A stretch of 64,000 nucleotides of DNA. Origin: SAR116 cluster bacterium AG-337-N21 (GTDB lineage Bacteria; Pseudomonadota; Alphaproteobacteria; Puniceispirillales; Marisalimonadaceae). Where the stretch lies: the NCBI GenBank assembly GCA_003282145.1, contig QBZZ01000001.1:62001-126000 (forward strand), in the 5' to 3' direction. A program made the position numbers and the translations under genes. Positions 33,994-43,733 of the stretch are shown one piece after another; position 1 is the stretch's first letter; each line of letters opens with the position of its first letter. Under the pieces are notes generated by a model. That model was not told where the DNA came from. It was given only the letters and a program-made list of their open reading frames with translations, and made no database searches.

Positions 33994-35037
33994 ATGAAAT
34001 TTTTAGACCAAGCTAAGATATATATAGCTAGTGGACATGGTGGATCTGGGGCAATCTCTTTTAGAAGAGAAGCACATGTTCCTTTTGGTGGTCCAGACGG
34101 TGGTAATGGTGGACGAGGTGGAGATGTAATAGCCTTATGTTCAGATGGATTAAATACCCTAATTGACTTTCGTTATCAGCAACACTTTAAAGCAAGGCCT
34201 GGAGAAGGTGGTAAGGGAAGAGATCGAAGTGGGATTAGCGGTAAAGATGTAATTCTTAAATTACCATTGGGAACACAGATTTTGGACGAGACAAATAATT
34301 TCATTCTAGCTGACATGACCAAAATCGGACAAAAAGTAATTCTTGCTAAGGGTGGAGAAGGTGGCAAAGGTAATGCTTTTTTTAAAACTTCTACCAATCA
34401 ATCCCCAAGAAAATCACAACCAGGTGGAGAATTAGAAGAAAAATGGATTTGGCTTAGATTAAAGTTAATTGCAGATATAGGTTTGATAGGTCTACCAAAT
34501 GCTGGTAAAAGTACATTTCTCTCTAGAGTTACTGCAGCAAAACCTAAAATAGCTGATTATCCTTTTACTACCTTACACCCAAACCTTGGTGTTGTCCACC
34601 AAGATAACAAGGAGTTTGTAATTGCCGATATACCTGGGCTTATTGAAGGAGCGCATGAAGGTTCAGGTTTAGGCCATAGATTTTTAGGACATGTAGAACG
34701 TTGTAAAGGGTTACTTCATCTTATAGATGTAACGAGTAATAATATTAAGCGTGATTACTTAACAATAATTAGAGAACTTGAAGCTTACGACATTAGTCTA
34801 TCTGAGAAAAAACAGATTATAGTTCTAACAAAATGTGATGCTGTAAAAGATCAGAAATTAAAATTCGCCAAGGAACAACTAAAAAAATTAAATATTCAAA
34901 AGGTTTTTGGCATATCATCTGTTTCAGGAGAAAATATAACAAAACTGGTAAGGCAACTTCAGGATCTTATAATTTCAACAAACAAAATAGAAGATAATGA
35001 AGATGGATTAGAAAAAGTCTCATCTTGGTCCCCTTAA
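33994..35037 (+). CDS. obgE: GTPase Obg/CgtA
   Basis: The 347-aa length is normal. The glycine-rich Obg fold (GGSGAISFRREAHVPFGG, DGGNGGRGGDV) covers about 1-158; the G domain has GLPNAGKST (G1), DIPGLIEGAHEGSGLG (G3), TKCD (G4) and ISSVSGEN (G5). Essential in 50S assembly and stress control. It begins a long co-directional core cluster. Confidence 0.97.
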   Translation: MKFLDQAKIYIASGHGGSGAISFRREAHVPFGGPDGGNGGRGGDVIALCSDGLNTLIDFRYQQHFKARPGEGGKGRDRSGISGKDVILKLPLGTQILDETNNFILADMTKIGQKVILAKGGEGGKGNAFFKTSTNQSPRKSQPGGELEEKWIWLRLKLIADIGLIGLPNAGKSTFLSRVTAAKPKIADYPFTTLHPNLGVVHQDNKEFVIADIPGLIEGAHEGSGLGHRFLGHVERCKGLLHLIDVTSNNIKRDYLTIIRELEAYDISLSEKKQIIVLTKCDAVKDQKLKFAKEQLKKLNIQKVFGISSVSGENITKLVRQLQDLIISTNKIEDNEDGLEKVSSWSP

Positions 35038-35051
35038 AGAAGAATAAAAAA

Positions 35052-36179
35052 ATGAATAAAAATGATTTAATTCAAAATTCCAAAAGAGTTGTAATTAAGA
35101 TAGGTTCTGCACTTTTAATTGACAAGGAAAATGGCAATCTAAATAATAAGTGGTTAAACTCTCTTGCCCTTGATATTAACAACCTTCTTAAACTAGAAAA
35201 AGAAGTCATAATTGTTTCTTCTGGCTCTATTGCACTTGGTAAAAAACAGTTGAAATTAAGAGATAATTTATCTCTTGACGAAAAACAAGCTGCAGCTGCC
35301 ACAGGTCAAATAAGTCTTGCTTATGCTTGGAAAGATATTATGGGCAAGTATGGGTTAAATATTGCTCAAATTTTATTGGCTCCTGATGATACTGAAACTA
35401 GACGAAAACACTTAAATGCAAGAGCTACTTTGCTAAAACTTCTTGAGCTTAATGTAATACCTGTAATTAATGAAAATGATACAGTTTCTACCGAAGAGAT
35501 AAGATTTGGAGATAATGATAGACTAGCAGCAAGAGTAGCACAAATGTGTAGCGCAGATCTTCTTATTTTACTTTCTGATATTAATGGTCTTTATTCTTCT
35601 GACCCAAATATTAATGAAAATTCAGTTTTTATTGATGAAATTACAGAAATTACTAAAGAAATTGAATTTATGGCTGGGCCTACTCACACTAGCTTTTCTT
35701 CAGGGGGTATGGTTACAAAAATAGAAGCCGCTAAAATTGCAACTAAAGCTGGATGTAATATGATTATTTGTGATGGGCGCCCTATAAGTCCATTATTAGA
35801 GTTAAATCAGCAAGAAGCTAAGTTTAGTTGGTTTAAAGCTAACGAAAAACCTCTGAATTCAAGAAAACAATGGATATCTGGAGCTCTTCAAGTAAAAGGA
35901 AAAATTACTATAGATCAAGGTGCATCAGAAGCCATTAAAAAAGGTTTTTCTATTTTATCAGCAGGCATTATTAAAACTGAAGGTAATTATGAAAAAGGCG
36001 ACTTAATTCAAATAATTGATGAAAATGAAACCTTTGTTGGAAAAGGTTTAACTCACTTTAATAATTCTGAGGTTGAATTAATTAAAGGTTCTAAGAGTAA
36101 TAATATTGAAACTATATTAGGTTATAGAGGTAAAGATGAAGTCGTTCATAGAGATGATCTAGTATTTGAAAAAAAATAA
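35052..36179 (+). CDS. proB: Glutamate 5-kinase
   Basis: A 375-aa enzyme for the first step of proline synthesis (glutamate to glutamyl phosphate). Amino-acid kinase domain with VVIKIGSALL, SSGSIALGKK, INENDTVSTEEIRFGDNDRLAARVA and DINGLYSSDPN; a C-terminal PUA domain starts near LQVKGKITIDQGA. The ATG at 35052 has AAGAAG upstream; an earlier in-frame start at 35025 would overlap obgE and add nine residues unlike the family. Confidence 0.95.
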   Translation: MNKNDLIQNSKRVVIKIGSALLIDKENGNLNNKWLNSLALDINNLLKLEKEVIIVSSGSIALGKKQLKLRDNLSLDEKQAAAATGQISLAYAWKDIMGKYGLNIAQILLAPDDTETRRKHLNARATLLKLLELNVIPVINENDTVSTEEIRFGDNDRLAARVAQMCSADLLILLSDINGLYSSDPNINENSVFIDEITEITKEIEFMAGPTHTSFSSGGMVTKIEAAKIATKAGCNMIICDGRPISPLLELNQQEAKFSWFKANEKPLNSRKQWISGALQVKGKITIDQGASEAIKKGFSILSAGIIKTEGNYEKGDLIQIIDENETFVGKGLTHFNNSEVELIKGSKSNNIETILGYRGKDEVVHRDDLVFEKK

Positions 36180-36188
36180 GAGTTTTAT

Positions 36189-37451
36189 ATGAGTAATAAC
36201 ATTTTTGAATATGTAAAAGTTATAAACCAAAAGTCTAAAAATGCTTTTGATAAAATTTCAAGAAGTAGTTCTAAAGATCGGAATTTAGCTATTTTAAATA
36301 CCTCTTTAATTATAAAACAAAAACAAGAAGAAATTCTACAAGCAAATAAAATTGATATAGAAAATGCAAAGCAAAAAAATCTTACTGATGCATTTGTAGA
36401 CAGATTATTTCTAAACAATAAAAGAATAAACGATATTATTAACGGCTTAAAAAAAATTGCTGAAATGGATGATCCTATTGGAATTGAATTGTCAAGGTGG
36501 AAACAACCAAATGGTCTTGATATTTCAAGGATTTCAGTTCCACTTGGTATAATTGGCATTATATATGAGTCGAGACCAAATGTAACTATTGATGCAGGAA
36601 GCCTATGTATAAAATCTGGTAACACGGTGATACTTAGAGGAGGCTCAGATTCAATCAACTCTTCAAAAATCTTAACTTCATGTCTCCAAGAGGGATTAAT
36701 GAGTGCTAATTTACCTCCTGACGCGGTTCAAATGATAGATAATACAGATAGAGAAGCTGTTACAGCAATGCTCAGATCTACAGGTCAAATTGATGTTATT
36801 ATTCCTCGAGGTGGCAAGTCCCTTGTTAATAAGGTTCAACAAGAGGCTAAAGTTCCAGTCTTTGCACATTTAGAAGGTATTTGTCATTTGTATATTGATA
36901 AGGACGCAGACGTAGAAAAAGCAATTAAGATTGTAATTAATTCAAAAATGAGAAGAACCGGTATTTGCGGAGCTTTAGAAACATTACTTATTGACAAAGA
37001 AATTTGCAATAAAGTTGTTCCTACTTTAGTTAAAAAATTAATGGAATCTGGATGTCATATTAAGGGTGACCTTGAAACAAAAGCTATAGCCGATAAGATT
37101 GAATTAGCATCAGAAATTGATTGGGAAACAGAGTATCTTGAAGCAATTTTATCTATTAAAATTGTTAATGGAGTATCAGGAGCTATTAATCACATTGATA
37201 AGTATTCTTCAAATCACACAGAATCAATAGTTACAGAAAATAAAATTACTGCCGAAAGTTTTTTATCTTCAGTAGATAGTGCGATTGTAATGCATAATGC
37301 TTCAACTCAATTTGCTGATGGTGGCGAATTTGGCATGGGAGCTGAAATAGGAATTTCAACTGGTAGAATACATGCTAGAGGACCTGTAGGGGCTTCTCAA
37401 TTAACTAGCTTTAAATATATTGTAAGAGGAAAAGATCAAATTCGTGATTGA
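36189..37451 (+). CDS. proA: Glutamate-5-semialdehyde dehydrogenase (gamma-glutamyl phosphate reductase)
   Basis: A 420-aa NADPH-dependent enzyme for the second step of proline synthesis. Aldehyde-dehydrogenase fold with PLGIIGIIYESRPNVTIDAG, the catalytic Cys in RRTGICGALETLL, and FADGGEFGMGAEIGISTGR with HARGPVGASQLT at the end. It lies nine bases after proB, and its stop overlaps the GTG of nadD. Confidence 0.96.
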   Translation: MSNNIFEYVKVINQKSKNAFDKISRSSSKDRNLAILNTSLIIKQKQEEILQANKIDIENAKQKNLTDAFVDRLFLNNKRINDIINGLKKIAEMDDPIGIELSRWKQPNGLDISRISVPLGIIGIIYESRPNVTIDAGSLCIKSGNTVILRGGSDSINSSKILTSCLQEGLMSANLPPDAVQMIDNTDREAVTAMLRSTGQIDVIIPRGGKSLVNKVQQEAKVPVFAHLEGICHLYIDKDADVEKAIKIVINSKMRRTGICGALETLLIDKEICNKVVPTLVKKLMESGCHIKGDLETKAIADKIELASEIDWETEYLEAILSIKIVNGVSGAINHIDKYSSNHTESIVTENKITAESFLSSVDSAIVMHNASTQFADGGEFGMGAEIGISTGRIHARGPVGASQLTSFKYIVRGKDQIRD

Positions 37452-38097
37452 AAATGTAAAAGTTAGTTTCAAGAATAATATACCTAAGTGCTTTTCTTAT
37501 AAAAGAAAAAGAAAAATTGGAATTTTAGGCGGATCATTTAATCCAGCTCATGAGGGTCATACCCATATTAGTAACATTGCAAGAATAGCTCTTGGCATTG
37601 ACGAAGTTTGGTGGATAGTTGCACCTCAAAATAGATTGAAATCTAGCATAGGGATGGAGAGTTTTGACAAAAGACTAAGTTATGCTAGGTTGTTTACAAA
37701 TAAATTATCCTATATTAAGGTTTTAGATATAGAGGAAAAAAATAAGCTCTATGCTTCTTATATGACTATTAATTTTTTAAATATTAAATCCCAAAGAGTT
37801 AAATTTATCTGGTTAATGGGTAGTGATATTCTAGATAATTTTAATAAATGGCTTTATCCAACTTCAATTGCAAAAAATATGTATGTTGCGGTAATCTCTC
37901 GACCTAATTTTTCCAGCTCTTTTCTCAATACTAGACAAACAACCAAGCTCGGTAAGAGACTAAAAACTTCAAAAAGTAAAACTATCTTTCTTAAAAATAA
38001 GCCAGTCTGGGTCTTTTTAAAAAACAGACTATTATCAATATCATCTTCTGAAATCAGAAGATCACTAAATTTTAATAAAACGGATTTTCAAACATGA
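37444..38097 (+). CDS. nadD: Nicotinate-nucleotide adenylyltransferase
   Basis: A 217-aa NAD-synthesis enzyme. Nucleotidyltransferase motif GILGGSFNPAHEGHTHIS, LMGSDILDNFNKW in the middle and the ISSSEIRRSL motif at the C terminus. It starts with GTG overlapping the end of proA by eight bases, and its stop overlaps the rsfS ATG. In Alphaproteobacteria proA-nadD-rsfS is a common order. Confidence 0.94.
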   Translation: MIENVKVSFKNNIPKCFSYKRKRKIGILGGSFNPAHEGHTHISNIARIALGIDEVWWIVAPQNRLKSSIGMESFDKRLSYARLFTNKLSYIKVLDIEEKNKLYASYMTINFLNIKSQRVKFIWLMGSDILDNFNKWLYPTSIAKNMYVAVISRPNFSSSFLNTRQTTKLGKRLKTSKSKTIFLKNKPVWVFLKNRLLSISSSEIRRSLNFNKTDFQT

Positions 38098-38468
38098 AAA
38101 AAATGATACCCATATCTTCTAAACAATTACTGAAGGTTACATTAGAATCATTAGATAACGATAAGGGAATAGACATCGTGAGTATTGATCTAATTGGAAG
38201 AAGTAGTATTGCTGATTACATGGTTGTGGTTAGTGGAAATACTGTTAGGCAAGTAACAGCAATGGCAAATAATTTAATAAAAAAATATAAAGAAATGGGA
38301 CTTCGTCTTCCATCTCCTGAAGGAATGTCAAATGGTGATTGGGTATTAATTGATGCTAAAGATATACTTATTCATATTTTTCGTCCTGAAGTTAGAGATT
38401 TTTATAGTTTAGAAAAAATGTGGATAAAAAAACAAGAAGAAGTCTCACCAGATGCATTAGAAAAATAA
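38094..38468 (+). CDS. rsfS: Ribosomal silencing factor RsfS
   Basis: A 124-aa protein of the RsfS/Iojap family, which binds uL14 and blocks subunit joining when nutrients are short. Marks: DKGIDIVSIDLIGRSSIADYMVV, SGNTVRQVTAMA, GDWVLIDAKDILIHIF and RDFYSLEKMW. ATGA overlap with nadD; rlmH follows after two bases. Confidence 0.95.
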   Translation: MKKMIPISSKQLLKVTLESLDNDKGIDIVSIDLIGRSSIADYMVVVSGNTVRQVTAMANNLIKKYKEMGLRLPSPEGMSNGDWVLIDAKDILIHIFRPEVRDFYSLEKMWIKKQEEVSPDALEK

Positions 38469-38470
38469 TA

Positions 38471-38920
38471 ATGCAGTACATTATTTCAACTATTGGTAAA
38501 GCTAAAAATAGTGACGAAGATATAATTACTCACAAATATCTTAAAAGAATTAAAAATGTTGAATTGAAACATTTTGAAGTAAAAAATAATAGCCTAGAAA
38601 AAAAAAGAGATGAGGAAGCTTTAAAGTTAATTAATGCAACACCCAAGAATGGTAAATTAATATTATTAGACGAAAAAGGTGAAAATTTATCTAGTAATGA
38701 TCTCGCTAAAATAATATTAAAATGGAGAGATTATAATATAACCAATATAAATTTTGCTATTGGTGGAGCCTTTGGAAATGGTGAAAAAATTAAAAAAACT
38801 GCTGATAAAGTAATTGCTTTTGGCCAACTTACTTGGCCACATCAAATGGTAAAAATGATGATTGCGGAACAAATCTATAGAATAGAGACTATAATTCAAG
38901 GACACCCTTATCATAAATAA
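38471..38920 (+). CDS. rlmH: 23S rRNA (pseudouridine1915-N3)-methyltransferase RlmH
   Basis: A 149-aa SPOUT-fold enzyme. NFAIGGAFGNGEKIKK is the SAM-binding knot and LTWPHQMVKMMIAEQIYR with the terminal GHPYHK is diagnostic. The ATG at 38471 (MQYIIST) fits the family; an in-frame start 17 codons earlier runs into rsfS and is rejected. Confidence 0.95.
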   Translation: MQYIISTIGKAKNSDEDIITHKYLKRIKNVELKHFEVKNNSLEKKRDEEALKLINATPKNGKLILLDEKGENLSSNDLAKIILKWRDYNITNINFAIGGAFGNGEKIKKTADKVIAFGQLTWPHQMVKMMIAEQIYRIETIIQGHPYHK

Positions 38921-38943
38921 TTTTCTAAAAGTGAATTTAATTG

Positions 38944-40476
38944 ATGAATGATAATAAAAATAGACCTGTTGTATTATGTATAATGGATGGATGGGGAATT
39001 GATAAAGATTCTAATTTTAATGCTGTAACACTTGCAAGAACACCTAACGTGAATTATTTAGCAAAAAAATATCCATATTCTACCCTTGAGGCATCTGGAG
39101 AACATGTTGGGCTACCTCCTGGGCAAGTTGGAAATTCTGAGGTTGGCCACATGAATCTAGGCTCTGGAAGAGTTGTTTTGCAGACTCTCCCAAAGATTAA
39201 CAAAGCTTTTGCTAATGATGAAATAAGCAACAATAAAAATTTTCAAAATTTTCTATCAAAACATAAAAAAAACAAAACCGTTCATCTTTTAGGTTTATGC
39301 AGTGATGGTGGAGTGCACTCTCACTCCAATCATATTATTGCTATGTCCAAATTATTGCATGAAAATAATATTAGAACTGTAATTCATATATTTTCAGATG
39401 GAAGAGATTCTTCTCCGAAACAATTAGGTCAGCTAATTAAAAATTTTGAATCATCTCTACCCGACGATATTCAGATTGTTACCCTTATTGGAAGATATTA
39501 TGCAATGGATAGAGATAATAGATGGGATCGAGTAAAGAAGTCTTTTGATCTTATTACGTATGCCAAACATAAAAGAAAAGTAGCTAATATTTTAATGGCA
39601 ATTAAAGAGGCTTATGAAAACAACGAAACCGATGAATTTATTTCACCTACACTAATTGCCGATTATAAAGGAATACAAGAAGGTGATAGTCTGCTTATGA
39701 TTAATTTTAGAGCTGACCGGGTAAGAGAACTGTTAACAGCATTCTTAGACCCTAATTTTAACAAATTTAAAAAGGATGCCAAAACTCCTAAATTATTAAA
39801 CTGTCTTGGAATGTCTGAGTATTCAAAAGAAATTTCAAACTATATGAGTAGTATTTTTATAAAAGAAAAGATTGAAGATACACTTGGTGAAGTTATTGCA
39901 AAAGCGAATTTAAAACAACTTAGGTTAGCAGAAACAGAAAAATATCCTCACGTAACATATTTTTTTAATGGTGGAAATGAGACTGTAAATAAAGGTGAAA
40001 CAAGAATTATGATACCATCACCCAAAGTTTCTACTTATGATTTAAAGCCAGAGATGTCTGCAAAAGAAGTTGAAAATGAATTAAAAAACGCAATCCAAAA
40101 AAAAATCTATGATCTAATAATTATTAACTTTGCCAATCCTGATATGGTTGGTCATACCGGTGATTTGAAGGCAGCAATCAAAGCTGTTGAAACTGTAGAT
40201 TGTGCGGTAGGAAAAATTAAAAATGAATTAGACAAAACTAATGGGATTATGCTTTTAACAGCTGATCATGGTAATTGTGAAATAATGAAAAATTTTGAAA
40301 CAAAATTACCACACACCTCCCATACTTGTAATAAAGTCCCCTTAATACTTATCTGTAATAATAATCATTTTAAATTAAAAAATGGGAAGCTGGCCGATAT
40401 CGCACCTACTATTTTAGATCTTATGTCCCTTAACACGCCAGAAACTATGAATGGCTCCTCTTTATTAGTTAAATAA
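38944..40476 (+). CDS. gpmI: 2,3-bisphosphoglycerate-independent phosphoglycerate mutase
   Basis: A 510-aa Mn-dependent enzyme converting 3- to 2-phosphoglycerate. Metal and active-site motifs: VLCIMDGWG, the phospho-Ser65 in GNSEVGHMNLGSGR, FSDGRDSSP, PDMVGHTGD, TADHGNCE and PHTSH. The usual alphaproteobacterial neighbour envC is absent after it: only a 93-base gap follows before ctpA. Confidence 0.96.
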   Translation: MNDNKNRPVVLCIMDGWGIDKDSNFNAVTLARTPNVNYLAKKYPYSTLEASGEHVGLPPGQVGNSEVGHMNLGSGRVVLQTLPKINKAFANDEISNNKNFQNFLSKHKKNKTVHLLGLCSDGGVHSHSNHIIAMSKLLHENNIRTVIHIFSDGRDSSPKQLGQLIKNFESSLPDDIQIVTLIGRYYAMDRDNRWDRVKKSFDLITYAKHKRKVANILMAIKEAYENNETDEFISPTLIADYKGIQEGDSLLMINFRADRVRELLTAFLDPNFNKFKKDAKTPKLLNCLGMSEYSKEISNYMSSIFIKEKIEDTLGEVIAKANLKQLRLAETEKYPHVTYFFNGGNETVNKGETRIMIPSPKVSTYDLKPEMSAKEVENELKNAIQKKIYDLIIINFANPDMVGHTGDLKAAIKAVETVDCAVGKIKNELDKTNGIMLLTADHGNCEIMKNFETKLPHTSHTCNKVPLILICNNNHFKLKNGKLADIAPTILDLMSLNTPETMNGSSLLVK

Positions 40477-40569
40477 GTACTTCTTAAATAAAATTTCTAT
40501 AGTAGCTATTCTAAATATATTCTATATTAAACTTTAAAATCATCCATTGAACATAAAGGTAATGTAAAA

Positions 40570-41937
40570 ATGATTTCAAAAATCTCTTTTAGTAATAAGA
40601 ATTTGTTTTTACTATTGTTTTTATTTCTAAACTTGTCCTCTCTTACATTGAATCTGGCTAAAGCAGAAAATCGACAAGAAACTTATAAGCAACTTAATCT
40701 TTTTGGTGATGTTTTTCAAAGAGTTCAAGAACAATATGTTGAAGAAGTTACTGATAAAAAGCTTATAGAGTCTGCTATTTCAGGAATGTTGCAATCCCTT
40801 GACCCACATTCATCATATTTAAGTCCTGAATCTTATAAAGATATGCAAGTGAAAACCAAAGGTACGTTTGGTGGTTTGGGAATAGAAATTACTATGGAAG
40901 ATGGTGTTGTTAAAGTTGTATCACCTATAGACGATACCCCTGCAGCAAACGCGGGTATGAAATCAGGTGATTTAATAATTGGTATTAATGGTGAATCAAT
41001 TAGGGGCCTATCCATAAATGAAGCTGTGGCCCAACTTCGTGGACCAATTGGGAGCAAAGTTATAATAACAGTCGTTCGTAATAAAAAAGATCCTTTTGAA
41101 ATTGAAATAGTAAGAGACGTTATTAAGATTAGATCTGTCAGACATAATGTTATTAAAAACATTGCATATGTCCGTTTAACTACTTTTTCAGATACAACTA
41201 CTTCTGGTATGGAAAAATCTATAAATGAGATAAAAAAAGAAACTGGAGACAAATTTCAAGGTCTTATACTGGACTTAAGGAACAATCCTGGAGGTCTTCT
41301 AAATCAATCTATATCAGTCACTGACTCTTTTCTTAATCAAGGAGAAATAGTGTCCACACAAGGTAGAAAGGACAATGATACTTCAAGGATATTTGCAAAA
41401 AAAGGAGATATTATAGATGGTAAACCACTGATAGTTTTAATAAATAGTGGTTCTGCTTCTGCAAGTGAAATTGTAGCAGGAGCCCTTAAAGACCATTCAA
41501 GGGCTATAATAGTAGGAACAAGAAGTTTTGGTAAAGGATCTGTTCAATCAATAATACCACTCGCAGGAAATGGTGCTATGAGACTTACAACCGCAAGATA
41601 TTATACGCCTAGTGGTATTTCCATTCAAGCTAAGGGTATTGAGCCCGATATTGTTGTTGAAGCAGGAATAACTGAATCAACAAACAAAAGTTTAGAAAAC
41701 AGACGAGAAGAAAATTTAAGAGGCGCATTAGACAAAAAAGAAGACTCTAGTGAACAGAAAAAAGAAAATGTAAAAGAATTAAGTCCTGTAGAAAAACTTC
41801 TTCAAGACAACCAGATTTCTAGAGCAGTTGATCTTATAAGAGGTATTAACCTTTTCAGTAACAATTTTAAAAACACTTCAACAGCTACAATAAATAAAAA
41901 ATCAATTTTAAATAAAGTGAGTAATGCTAAAAATTGA
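40570..41937 (+). CDS. ctpA: Carboxyl-terminal processing protease (S41 family)
   Basis: A 455-aa periplasmic serine protease. Hydrophobic signal region 11-30 with possible cleavage after NLAKA; PDZ domain about 95-170 (GTFGGLGIEITMEDGVVKVV); catalytic Ser297 in GSASASEI and Lys322 in RSFGKGSVQ, 25 residues apart as in the family. A Lys/Glu-rich low-complexity tail follows 385. It trims C termini of envelope proteins and often regulates cell-wall hydrolases. Its stop overlaps the start of rppH. Confidence 0.95.
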   Translation: MISKISFSNKNLFLLLFLFLNLSSLTLNLAKAENRQETYKQLNLFGDVFQRVQEQYVEEVTDKKLIESAISGMLQSLDPHSSYLSPESYKDMQVKTKGTFGGLGIEITMEDGVVKVVSPIDDTPAANAGMKSGDLIIGINGESIRGLSINEAVAQLRGPIGSKVIITVVRNKKDPFEIEIVRDVIKIRSVRHNVIKNIAYVRLTTFSDTTTSGMEKSINEIKKETGDKFQGLILDLRNNPGGLLNQSISVTDSFLNQGEIVSTQGRKDNDTSRIFAKKGDIIDGKPLIVLINSGSASASEIVAGALKDHSRAIIVGTRSFGKGSVQSIIPLAGNGAMRLTTARYYTPSGISIQAKGIEPDIVVEAGITESTNKSLENRREENLRGALDKKEDSSEQKKENVKELSPVEKLLQDNQISRAVDLIRGINLFSNNFKNTSTATINKKSILNKVSNAKN

Positions 41938-42446
41938 GCATAGATAAAAATAATATCCCGCTATTAGAACGACCTTATCGATCATGTGTTGGACTTATGG
42001 TTTTCAATAAAGACGGAAATGTTTTTTGTGGTCAGCGTCTTGATAATAAAGCTGAGGCATGGCAGTTGCCTCAGGGAGGAATAGATGAAGGTGAACTTCC
42101 AATAGAAGCTGGCTATAGAGAATTAAGAGAAGAAACTAGTATAAGCAATGTAGAATTTGTTAGTGAATATCCAGAATGGTTAAATTACGACATTCCCTTA
42201 CCATTAGCGGATAATTTATGGGAAGGTAAATATAGAGGTCAAACACAAAGATGGCTTTTGTTTTATTTTTCTGGAAAAGACGAAGAAATAGATATTAATA
42301 CTAATTATCCAGAATTTAAAAATTGGATTTGGCTTAACCCTAAACTTCTACCTGAGAAGGCTATTTCTTTTAAGAAAGATGTATATCAAAAAATTAATGA
42401 AATATTTATTCCAATGTTAAATAATTTTATTTCTACAGGATTATAA
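41934..42446 (+). CDS. rppH: RNA pyrophosphohydrolase
   Basis: A 170-aa Nudix hydrolase that removes pyrophosphate from mRNA 5' ends, or acts on dinucleoside polyphosphates. The Nudix box spans LPQGGIDEGELPIEAGYREL and REETSI (about 40-65). YRSCVGLMVFNKDGNVFCGQR and the QTQRWLLFYFSG strand fit the RppH branch. The start is TTG overlapping the ctpA stop; there is no nearer ATG in frame, so coupling is likely. Confidence 0.93.
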   Translation: MSIDKNNIPLLERPYRSCVGLMVFNKDGNVFCGQRLDNKAEAWQLPQGGIDEGELPIEAGYRELREETSISNVEFVSEYPEWLNYDIPLPLADNLWEGKYRGQTQRWLLFYFSGKDEEIDINTNYPEFKNWIWLNPKLLPEKAISFKKDVYQKINEIFIPMLNNFISTGL

Positions 42447-43732
42447 TGAAAAAAAAAGAATTTAACCCTGAAATACTTATTGACAATGTTTTTTCAATTT
42501 TAACTAAAATAAAAAGTAATCCAGAAAAATTTGAAAATATTTTTACTGAACTTTTCGAAGAAGATTTTCAATTACAGTTAAATGAAATAAATCAGCTTAA
42601 AAATGGTTTGTTAAAAGGTTTAATCATATCTGTTAAAGACTTATTTGATGTCAAAGGATACAAAACGAGAGGTGGATCAAAATTTCTTAATCCTGAAATA
42701 TGTCTTAAAGATGCTGAATGTATCTCACTAATTAGGACGGCTGGCGGCTTGCTTATTGGTCATACCAACATGACAGAATTAGCTTACTCTGGTTTAGGTA
42801 TAAATCCACATTATGGAACTCCTTTAAACCCAATATATAAGGGAGCTATACCTGGAGGATCAACATCTGGAGGAGCTGTGTCAATATCCCTTGATATATC
42901 AGATATTACAATTGGTACGGATACAGGTGGATCGACAAGAATACCTGCCGCTTTTACAGGAATAACTGGATTCAAACCAACTCAAGACGTAATTTCTAGG
43001 AAGGGCGTTCTCGTTCTTTCATCTAGCTTAGATAGTGTTGGATTAATGGCAAAAAATGTTGAGCTTTGTAGGCTTGGTTATGAAGTAATGAAAAATAAGA
43101 CCAATATTAAAAAGACGAATTTATATGACAAAGAAGCAGATCTTATTATCCCTACAAATTTTGGATTTGAAGATATAGAACCTCAAATAAAGTCTTCTTT
43201 TGAAACTGCAAAACAGAAATTAGTTGAAAATGGTTTTAATATAGTTGAAACACATGTGCCGGCCCTAGACTTATACAAGAAGGTACCATTATGGCAATTT
43301 GCAGCCGTTGAATCTCAAACTGAATATTTTGAGGCATATAATGATAAAAAACATTTGATGGATCCTAATATTCTTAGACGTATGGATAGAGCAAATGATG
43401 TGTTGGCAGTTGAGTATAATTTATTACTTAATATAAGAAAAAAATTAATTAAAGAATTTAATAATTTTTTGAAAAATAATTTTTTACTTTTACCAACAGT
43501 AACTATATATCCACCTTTACTTGAAGATTGTAAAAATGAACCATATTATGATGAAGTTAATTTAATTTCATTAAGAAACACAACCTTAGCCAACTACATG
43601 AATGGATGTAGTATTTCACTACCATATTCAAAAGATGATAAACCTATCGGCGTTATGTTGAATGGTACCACAAAAAATGACGAAAAACTTTTGAGTATTA
43701 GTGCTAAGGTAGAGACTGTTTTATCAAAATAA
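42446..43732 (+). CDS. Amidase signature family hydrolase
   Basis: A 428-aa protein with the complete amidase triad: Lys64 in IISVKDLFDVKG, cis-Ser139 in PGGSTSGGA and nucleophile Ser163 in TDTGGSTRIPAAF. TGFKPT follows as usual. The substrate is not predictable; it is not GatA, since no gatB or gatC is near and it is short. It shares one base with rppH (TAATG), so it is translated from the core transcript. It converges on atpC with one base between stops. Confidence 0.88.
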   Translation: MKKKEFNPEILIDNVFSILTKIKSNPEKFENIFTELFEEDFQLQLNEINQLKNGLLKGLIISVKDLFDVKGYKTRGGSKFLNPEICLKDAECISLIRTAGGLLIGHTNMTELAYSGLGINPHYGTPLNPIYKGAIPGGSTSGGAVSISLDISDITIGTDTGGSTRIPAAFTGITGFKPTQDVISRKGVLVLSSSLDSVGLMAKNVELCRLGYEVMKNKTNIKKTNLYDKEADLIIPTNFGFEDIEPQIKSSFETAKQKLVENGFNIVETHVPALDLYKKVPLWQFAAVESQTEYFEAYNDKKHLMDPNILRRMDRANDVLAVEYNLLLNIRKKLIKEFNNFLKNNFLLLPTVTIYPPLLEDCKNEPYYDEVNLISLRNTTLANYMNGCSISLPYSKDDKPIGVMLNGTTKNDEKLLSISAKVETVLSK

Positions 43733-43733
43733 A

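Noticed and set aside
35025-35051. Earlier proB start overlapping obgE
   Set aside because: The nine added residues (MVPLKKNKK) are unlike the family, and a purine-rich ribosome site precedes the later ATG.
38420-38470. Earlier rlmH start inside rsfS
   Set aside because: The 17 extra residues are an out-of-frame reading of rsfS, and RlmH proteins begin at the MQYIIST-like strand.
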